A DNA stretch of 10,886 nucleotides from DATMNI01 sp035570275 (lineage in GTDB: Bacteria; Acidobacteriota; Terriglobia; Bryobacterales; Bryobacteraceae), in contig DATMNI010000157.1 of assembly GCA_035570275.1 (NCBI GenBank), forward strand, positions 1 to 10,886. Direction: 5' to 3'. Of this stretch, positions 6,547-10,886 are shown piece by piece (position 1 is the first letter of the stretch; every line of letters begins with the position of its first letter). Under the pieces are notes generated by a model, which searched no databases, was not told the DNA's origin, and saw only the letters and a list, made by a program, of their open reading frames with translations. A program made the position numbers and the translations under genes.

Positions 6547-8549
6547 TGTCCGGAAGATTGGCCCGAATTGGTCACGGCACGCAGGATGCGCCGAAGAATT
6601 TCGCCAGGCTTCATACCGCGGTGAATCTCCAGGCTGTTCTGGGCGCCCGATGGGGACACTCCGGATTCGATCTGTTGCAAGCGGAGATTGGCGTTGTCCA
6701 GGCTGACCTGAATCCTTGTAATGTTGGTAGTGGAGTTGCCCCAGGGCACGACTTCCTGATACAACTCGGACGCGTGTTTGTAGTCGTCGGCAGCCCGCTG
6801 GATCTGGTCCTTCTCCTGGGGAAGACCGCGCATGTTGTTCGAATCCTTCCAGAGCCGGTCGGCGCGAGCCAGGTAACCATCGGCGAGTTGACCCTTGTCG
6901 CGATTGCCAAGCTGGTAGCCGCGCTTCTGCGCTTCCTCCAGGGCCTGGTAGGCCTTATCGATATCTTTCAGGCCATAGACGTAGACTCGCGCCAGACCAA
7001 GCTGGGGGTCGGGCGACTTGGGCAGCAGACGCTGCGCTTCGTTGAACTCATCCACCGCCGTGTTGTACTCCTGCAGACTGTGATGGGCGCCGGCGTTGAT
7101 GCGCGAAATGTGGCCTTCCGAAAGGCGGACTTTGCCGCGCACCGTATTGTCGGGTTCGATGGCCAGCGCGTGCGCCGCCATGGTCCGTGCGCGCTCCCAG
7201 TCCTTTTCGTAGATCTGCTGCCCCTCGTTATTGCGGTAGGTGTCGATCACGTGGTCGGCCGCGGCGACGAACTTCTGCTTCACCACATTTCGTGGGCCGC
7301 GCAATAGGAAAGACGAAGGATTGCCATTGGAAAGTTCCGTCCATTTCGTCCAGATCTCGGCCGGGTCGGTCACCTGCTCGGCCTGGATTTCGCGGGCGAG
7401 TTCCTGGCCTTGCCGATAGAGAAGATAGTCGCCCACCAGGGCGTAGATGCCGTAGATCAGAGAGGCGACGAAGAGGATGGCGAGGGTGCGGGCCAGTGGC
7501 ACGGGCATCCTTGCGCGCGCGGGTTTGGCAACCGCTCCCTCACGGTCACGGCTCGGAGGTGTGGCCTGCGCGGGCTCGTGAGGCCGCGTGCGGCGGGTTT
7601 CATCTGGGTCGGACCCAAGATGGGTAGTGCGCCGCGTGGCATCCAGGTCTGCCCCAACACAGTCCAGGAGGCCCATGCTACTCATGGCGGCGACGGGCGA
7701 GCCGGACCGGAAGGCTTGCAGGTCCTGGCGAAACTCCGCGGCCGATGGGTAGCGCACCGCCGGGTCGGGCGCCATCGCCTTCATCATGATGCGGCGCAGC
7801 GGTTCGGGGCAGGGGTCGGGCGCGGGCGGCGCGGCAATACCGGAACGGATCATGCGCTCCAGGCGCTCGGTGGTTTCGGCATGGTACGGCTGCATCCCGG
7901 TGACCAGTTCATAGAGCATTACGCCGAGCGACCAAAGGTCCGATCCGGCGTCGACCTCACCCAGATCCAGGCGCTCCGGGGAGGAGTAGGGGACGCTGCC
8001 GAATTCGTTGCGCGTGAGTTTGCGGGAAAGCGAAAGCGCCTTGGCGATGCCGAAATCCAGCACCCGCACCTCGCCGTGGCTATCGATGCGGATGTTCTTG
8101 GGCTTGATGTCGCCGTGGACCACGCCGCGGTAATCCTTGCCGCCGATGGCCACGCGCAGGGTGTGGGCGTTCTCGAGCGTGGAGGCCACGGCGATGGCCA
8201 CATCGGCGGCGAATTCGATTTCGAGCTTGCCGCGCCGCACCAGATCGGCCAGGTCCTGCCCATCGATGTACTCCATGGCGACGAAGAAGTAGCCCTCCAG
8301 GTCGCCGGAATCGTAGACGCGGACCACGCGGGGGTCCACGGCCGCCAGATGGGCTTGCAGAACGGCGCCGCGTCGCTCCGCCTCAATCCCATCACGGGTA
8401 TCGGGATCGGAGCTGTCCTCGATCAGCTTGAGGGCGACCATATGGCCCAGTTCCGTGTCCTGCGCCAGGTATACATCGGCCATGCCGCCGCGCCCGAGTT
8501 TCCGGCGGATTTCGTATTTGCCGAGTTTGCGGGAAGCCGGCGCGATCAT
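6543..8549 (-). CDS. Transmembrane Ser/Thr protein kinase with TPR-like extracytoplasmic region
   Basis: This 668-residue receptor-type kinase is the likely writer of the locus. The cytoplasmic kinase domain (about 11-280) has the glycine loop GRGGMADVY (19-27), VALK with Lys41, the catalytic loop HGDIKPKN (145-152), DFG (165-167), SPE (190-192) and SDLWSLGVMLYEL. The catalytic loop has Gly146 where most Hanks kinases have Arg (HRD). A linker with two D-x-T-R-R-T motifs and a DREGAV repeat leads to one membrane span (about 352-378). The outer part (about 385-668) is helical, with TPR-like repeats near 451-605, and has no PASTA domains. The frame stays open upstream to 8885, but I chose ATG 8549: GGAGG lies 6 bases before it, it makes an ATGA overlap with the phosphatase stop, and homology starts at LGKYEIRRKLG. 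The residues further upstream are a shadow of the phosphatase tail. Confidence 0.94.
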   Translation of the reverse strand: MIAPASRKLGKYEIRRKLGRGGMADVYLAQDTELGHMVALKLIEDSSDPDTRDGIEAERRGAVLQAHLAAVDPRVVRVYDSGDLEGYFFVAMEYIDGQDLADLVRRGKLEIEFAADVAIAVASTLENAHTLRVAIGGKDYRGVVHGDIKPKNIRIDSHGEVRVLDFGIAKALSLSRKLTRNEFGSVPYSSPERLDLGEVDAGSDLWSLGVMLYELVTGMQPYHAETTERLERMIRSGIAAPPAPDPCPEPLRRIMMKAMAPDPAVRYPSAAEFRQDLQAFRSGSPVAAMSSMGLLDCVGADLDATRRTTHLGSDPDETRRTRPHEPAQATPPSRDREGAVAKPARARMPVPLARTLAILFVASLIYGIYALVGDYLLYRQGQELAREIQAEQVTDPAEIWTKWTELSNGNPSSFLLRGPRNVVKQKFVAAADHVIDTYRNNEGQQIYEKDWERARTMAAHALAIEPDNTVRGKVRLSEGHISRINAGAHHSLQEYNTAVDEFNEAQRLLPKSPDPQLGLARVYVYGLKDIDKAYQALEEAQKRGYQLGNRDKGQLADGYLARADRLWKDSNNMRGLPQEKDQIQRAADDYKHASELYQEVVPWGNSTTNITRIQVSLDNANLRLQQIESGVSPSGAQNSLEIHRGMKPGEILRRILRAVTNSGQSSGQ
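7534..7557. repeat. DREG-type dispersed repeat in the kinase linker
   Basis: CTCCCTCACGGTC (7535-7547) matches the PBP copy exactly and is followed by ACGGCTCGGA. Read on the coding strand it gives SRDREGAV (residues 333-340) just before the membrane span, in the same frame as in the PBP. Confidence 0.75.
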
Positions 8550-10171
8550 TGGCGGCCTCCGGGCTGCGTACCGCGGACGGGCGAAGCACCACGGCCATCG
8601 CGACCGGGCGATGCACCGCGGCCATCGCGAACGGGGGAGGCTCCGCGGCCATCGCGACCGGGGGATGCACCCCGGCCAGGGGCATCCAGAAGGAAATTTC
8701 GTTCGCGGAGCGGATCCATTTCGACGCCGGGCAGTTCCAGGGAATTCTTCTCGATGATATTGCCGATCAGTCCCGGTTTGGCTCCATCCCGCGCCGAAAT
8801 GCCGGCGCCTTTGTTGCGCTGGATGGCATTGTGCGAGAGCCAGTAACCCCCATCGCCCAAAATCAGCACGCCTTCGGCGGCGCAATCGTGAACCGCGTTG
8901 CCTACAAGCACGGCGTTGCCGCCGTGGATTTCGATCCCGATACCGGCGCGGTCTACTTCCATGTCGTCCACTTCCACATCCGAATTTAGCAGGCTGATGC
9001 CCACTGGAACCGGCATCTGTTCATCGGCCAAAATGCGCAGGCCGCTGATGCGGGCGCCCTGCACGGCTTCGGCGACCACGGCGGGCCCGGCGGACACGGG
9101 CGCGGCGCGCAGAATCGCCTCGCGCGGCAGACGGCTGCGCAGGGTAACGCCGGTCTTCAGTTTGACCTGTTCGCGGTATTCGCCGGCCAGGGCTTCCACG
9201 GTGTCGCCGGCGCGGGCCTGCTCCATGGCGGCCGCGATGGTGGAAAACGGCGCGCCGGACCCGGCGGTGAGCAGGCGGGGCGTAAACGGAGCGGGCACGG
9301 GCTGCCAGAGGCTGCGGGAAAACCAGCCGCCAGCGAGCGCGATGAGAAGTCCGTACAGGAACCAGGCCGGACGGCCGGCTAAGATGCCGTGGCTGTCCTG
9401 GTGGACGGCCGGTATGGGCGGCGCCGTGAACTGGTCGCCTTCCACCAATACCACGGTGACGTTGTCTTTGCCGCCGGCGTCATTGGCCGCCGCGATCAGG
9501 GCGCGGACACCGGCCGCGGGATTCCCGGCGCGCGACTCGACGGCCTGCAGGATGTCAGCCGACGGCACCAGGTCGCTGAGGCCGTCGCTGCAAAGCAGAA
9601 GGGCGCTCTCGGGATCGAAGGAAATGCGCTGGACCTCGATGAAATTCTCGTCGTCGGGCGCGTGCGGTTCGGAGCCGACGTCGCGGAAGACTTCGTTGCG
9701 GCGCGGGTGGCGCATGGCTTCGGCTTCGCTCAACTCGCGGCTGTCCTCGCGCTGGCCGACGGGCGAATGGTCGTGGGTGATCTTGCGGATTTGGCCGGGG
9801 CGGATCTGATAGAGCCGCGAATCACCGACGTGGCCCACCACGGCCGAGCCGTTCTCCAGCACGGCCAAGGTGAGAACGCAGGCCATGCCATGCCACTCGG
9901 GGTTTTGCTGCGCGGCCTTATAAATTTCGTTGTTGGCGTTGACGATGGCTTCGCGGACGCGCTGCTCGGCAGTGCCGATCTGGCGTTCCAGGCGCGCACG
10001 CACGCGGCCGACGGCGATTTCGGCAGCCTTCTCCCCGGCCGCCTGGCCGCCGATGCCATCCACGACCAGGAAAATGCCGCGGTCCACGTCGATGTGGAAG
10101 GCGTCTTCGTTATTGTGGCGGATGCGGCCGGGGTCGCTGGCTCCGGCACACTTGACTCGTGTCTTAACCAT
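8546..10171 (-). CDS. PP2C-type phosphatase, membrane anchored, with beta-helix-like ectodomain
   Basis: This 541-residue protein is the likely eraser of kinase signals, a PstP analogue. The cytoplasmic PPM/PP2C domain (about 5-245) has RHNNEDAF (18-25), VVDGIGG (36-42), GHVGDSR (113-119), HDHSP, SDGLSD (195-200) and GGKDN (233-237); all metal-binding aspartates expected for Mn/Mg catalysis are visible. One membrane segment (about 268-288) follows. Residues about 300-480 look like a right-handed parallel beta-helix (pectate-lyase/NosD-like): FSTIAAAMEQARAGDTV, then strand-turn repeats such as GIEIHGGNAVLVGNAVHDC and GVLILGDGGYWLSHNAIQRN. The tail is a run of DGRGASP[GV]R repeats. The ATG has no clear Shine-Dalgarno sequence and sits 18 bases after the stop of the upstream FHA gene. 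The stop overlaps the kinase start. The PP2C call is secure; the beta-helix call is from repeat pattern only. Confidence 0.94.
   Translation of the reverse strand: MVKTRVKCAGASDPGRIRHNNEDAFHIDVDRGIFLVVDGIGGQAAGEKAAEIAVGRVRARLERQIGTAEQRVREAIVNANNEIYKAAQQNPEWHGMACVLTLAVLENGSAVVGHVGDSRLYQIRPGQIRKITHDHSPVGQREDSRELSEAEAMRHPRRNEVFRDVGSEPHAPDDENFIEVQRISFDPESALLLCSDGLSDLVPSADILQAVESRAGNPAAGVRALIAAANDAGGKDNVTVVLVEGDQFTAPPIPAVHQDSHGILAGRPAWFLYGLLIALAGGWFSRSLWQPVPAPFTPRLLTAGSGAPFSTIAAAMEQARAGDTVEALAGEYREQVKLKTGVTLRSRLPREAILRAAPVSAGPAVVAEAVQGARISGLRILADEQMPVPVGISLLNSDVEVDDMEVDRAGIGIEIHGGNAVLVGNAVHDCAAEGVLILGDGGYWLSHNAIQRNKGAGISARDGAKPGLIGNIIEKNSLELPGVEMDPLRERNFLLDAPGRGASPGRDGRGASPVRDGRGASPGRDGRGASPVRGTQPGGRQ
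8556..8560 (-). promoter_or_regulatory. Ribosome binding site that decides the kinase start
   Basis: On the - strand GGAGG lies 6 bases before the ATG at 8549. It is the clearest Shine-Dalgarno sequence of the cell-wall operon and supports the 668-residue kinase over a form extended to 8885. Confidence 0.75.
8574..8681. repeat. 27-base tandem repeat (four units) at the phosphatase C terminus
   Basis: Units lie at 8574-8600, 8601-8627, 8628-8654 and 8655-8681; each carries a CGGCCA core near its end, and the units differ at a few positions. On the coding strand they give four DGRGASP[GV]R-like nonapeptides (about 498-533), a Gly/Arg/Ser/Pro tail after the beta-helix. The array ends about 25 bases before the kinase start. 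Confidence 0.9.
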
Positions 10172-10202
10172 TCAGTTTAACCAGTCGGGTTAACCAGTCG
10201 AT
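10164..10202. repeat. Three 13-base direct repeats at the FHA/phosphatase junction
   Basis: TTAACCA recurs at exact 13-base spacing at 10164, 10177 and 10190; the second and third units share TTAACCAGTCG. The array covers the phosphatase start codon (10169-10171), the intergenic bases and the stop of the upstream FHA gene (10190-10192). Confidence 0.8.
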
Positions 10203-10886
10203 GTGCTTCGGAATTCGAGAAAAACGACGCCGGCCAGTCCGATTCGCGACTGGGGCGGCACCGGGGCCTCCTGATTGCGGTCGCGCTTTTCGCCGTCGGC
10301 GTACTCCACGCTGGAAGGAACGGTTTCGCCGTTGATGGTGGTGCCCAAGCGGCTGAGATCCTTCAGAAAAAAATTTCCGCTTTCGGGGTCGCGGCGGAGG
10401 CGGAAATGCTCGCGGGAGACGTCCGGGAGGGTTTCGAGCTTGATGTCGGTCCAGTAATCGCGACCGCCGCGGCCGACGACGATCTGGTCCTTGGTCATGT
10501 GGTAGGTCCGGCTCCCGGTATTGTCTTCGTATTCAATGACGGCGAAGGCGCCGGGCGCTTCCGGGACCACGGGGGCGGGGCTAGGGGCCGGGGGCCGGGG
10601 ACCTGCGGCATCCGACTTCGCGGCGGCGGGTTTGTCGTAACTCTGGGACGTAGATTCGACGCCGGCCAGGCGGCGGGTGGTGATGCGCTTGGTCATGGAA
10701 CCAGCGCCCAGATCGTCTTTGGCGGGCAACGCCAGTTCGGAGTAGATGGCGATGTCGCCGGGCTCGATGCCATCGTCGGTGTTTTCGAGGATGCGGATTT
10801 GCCAGCCGCCATCGGGAGCCACGATCTTGGGCTGGGACCGGCGCGACAATCTGAGCTTTTCGGCGAGCCCGGCGCGGTTGAGGGCT
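10190..10886 (-). CDS. FHA-domain protein (5' end probably outside the window)
   Basis: The C-terminal FHA domain is complete: VVGRGG, then the phosphothreonine-binding DVSREHFRLRRD and FFLKDLSRLGTTINGE. It should read phosphothreonine on the kinase or its targets, much as FhaB does in the actinobacterial locus. Before it come a Pro/Ala-rich linker (PRPPAPSPAPVVPEAP) and an unassigned N-terminal region containing GGWQIRILENTDDGIEPGD. A TTG at 10849 would give 219 residues, but it lacks a clear ribosome site and the frame stays open to the right edge (LNRAGLAEKLRLSRR), so the true start is probably beyond the window. I see no membrane segment. It is the first visible gene of the cell-wall operon and ends 18 bases before the phosphatase start. 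Confidence 0.9.
   Translation of the reverse strand, partial: ALNRAGLAEKLRLSRRSQPKIVAPDGGWQIRILENTDDGIEPGDIAIYSELALPAKDDLGAGSMTKRITTRRLAGVESTSQSYDKPAAAKSDAAGPRPPAPSPAPVVPEAPGAFAVIEYEDNTGSRTYHMTKDQIVVGRGGRDYWTDIKLETLPDVSREHFRLRRDPESGNFFLKDLSRLGTTINGETVPSSVEYADGEKRDRNQEAPVPPQSRIGLAGVVFLEFRSTSTG

Noticed and set aside
4361..8681. Tandem repeats as a CRISPR array
   Set aside because: Units are contiguous without spacers, of differing lengths (12, 15, 18, 21, 27 bases), lie in frame inside genes, and no cas gene is present.
7410..8846. Long + strand open frame opposite the kinase (478 codons)
   Set aside because: It is an antisense shadow of the high-GC kinase gene, with no domain and no ribosome site; the - strand carries all kinase motifs.
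8550..8885. N-terminal extension of the kinase frame to 8885
   Set aside because: The extension is Arg/Pro/Trp-rich, overlaps the phosphatase tail in another frame, and contains the 27-base repeat in a different reading. ATG 8549 has GGAGG and an ATGA overlap.

Overview
The window is GC-rich bacterial DNA holding two gene blocks that point at each other. I think it comes from an Acidobacteriota of the Solibacter/Bryobacter type. The main reason is a set of short in-frame repeat peptides (LADARGS-type and S-[RL]-DREG[AV]V-type, read from the DNA repeats here) that I associate from memory with Candidatus Solibacter genomes. The cell-wall gene set in the second block fits but does not prove this, and no rRNA or other taxonomic marker is present.

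Left block (1-1620, + strand): the 3' end of hypF, then complete hypA and hypB. These are maturation factors for [NiFe]-hydrogenase: HypF makes the cyanide ligands, and HypA with HypB delivers nickel. Successive genes overlap by a few bases, so this is an operon whose start lies left of the window. A short open frame of unknown meaning (1629-1811) follows hypB. The next roughly 400 bases hold no gene I can defend, only the tail-to-tail junction and one copy of a dispersed repeat.

Right block (10886 down to 2219, - strand): five genes, read right to left. They are an FHA-domain protein (5' end probably outside the window), a membrane-anchored PP2C phosphatase with a beta-helix-like ectodomain, a transmembrane Ser/Thr kinase with a TPR-like ectodomain, a 1186-residue fusion of a SEDS (RodA/FtsW) glycosyltransferase with a class B penicillin-binding transpeptidase, and a DUF3662-like/FHA protein. 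The last three junctions are all 4-base ATGA stop/start overlaps, so translation is probably coupled. The gene set matches the actinobacterial fhaA-fhaB-pstP-rodA-pbpA-pknA/pknB cell-wall control locus. Here rodA and pbpA are fused, the kinase has TPR-like rather than PASTA repeats outside, and the phosphatase has its own putative sensor domain outside.

The probable logic is this. Kinase and phosphatase set the phosphothreonine state of themselves and of the wall synthase, the two FHA proteins read it, and the SEDS-PBP fusion polymerises and crosslinks peptidoglycan. Short tandem and dispersed repeats, all in multiples of three bases, have expanded inside the coding regions of the synthase, kinase and phosphatase, mostly in linkers and tails.
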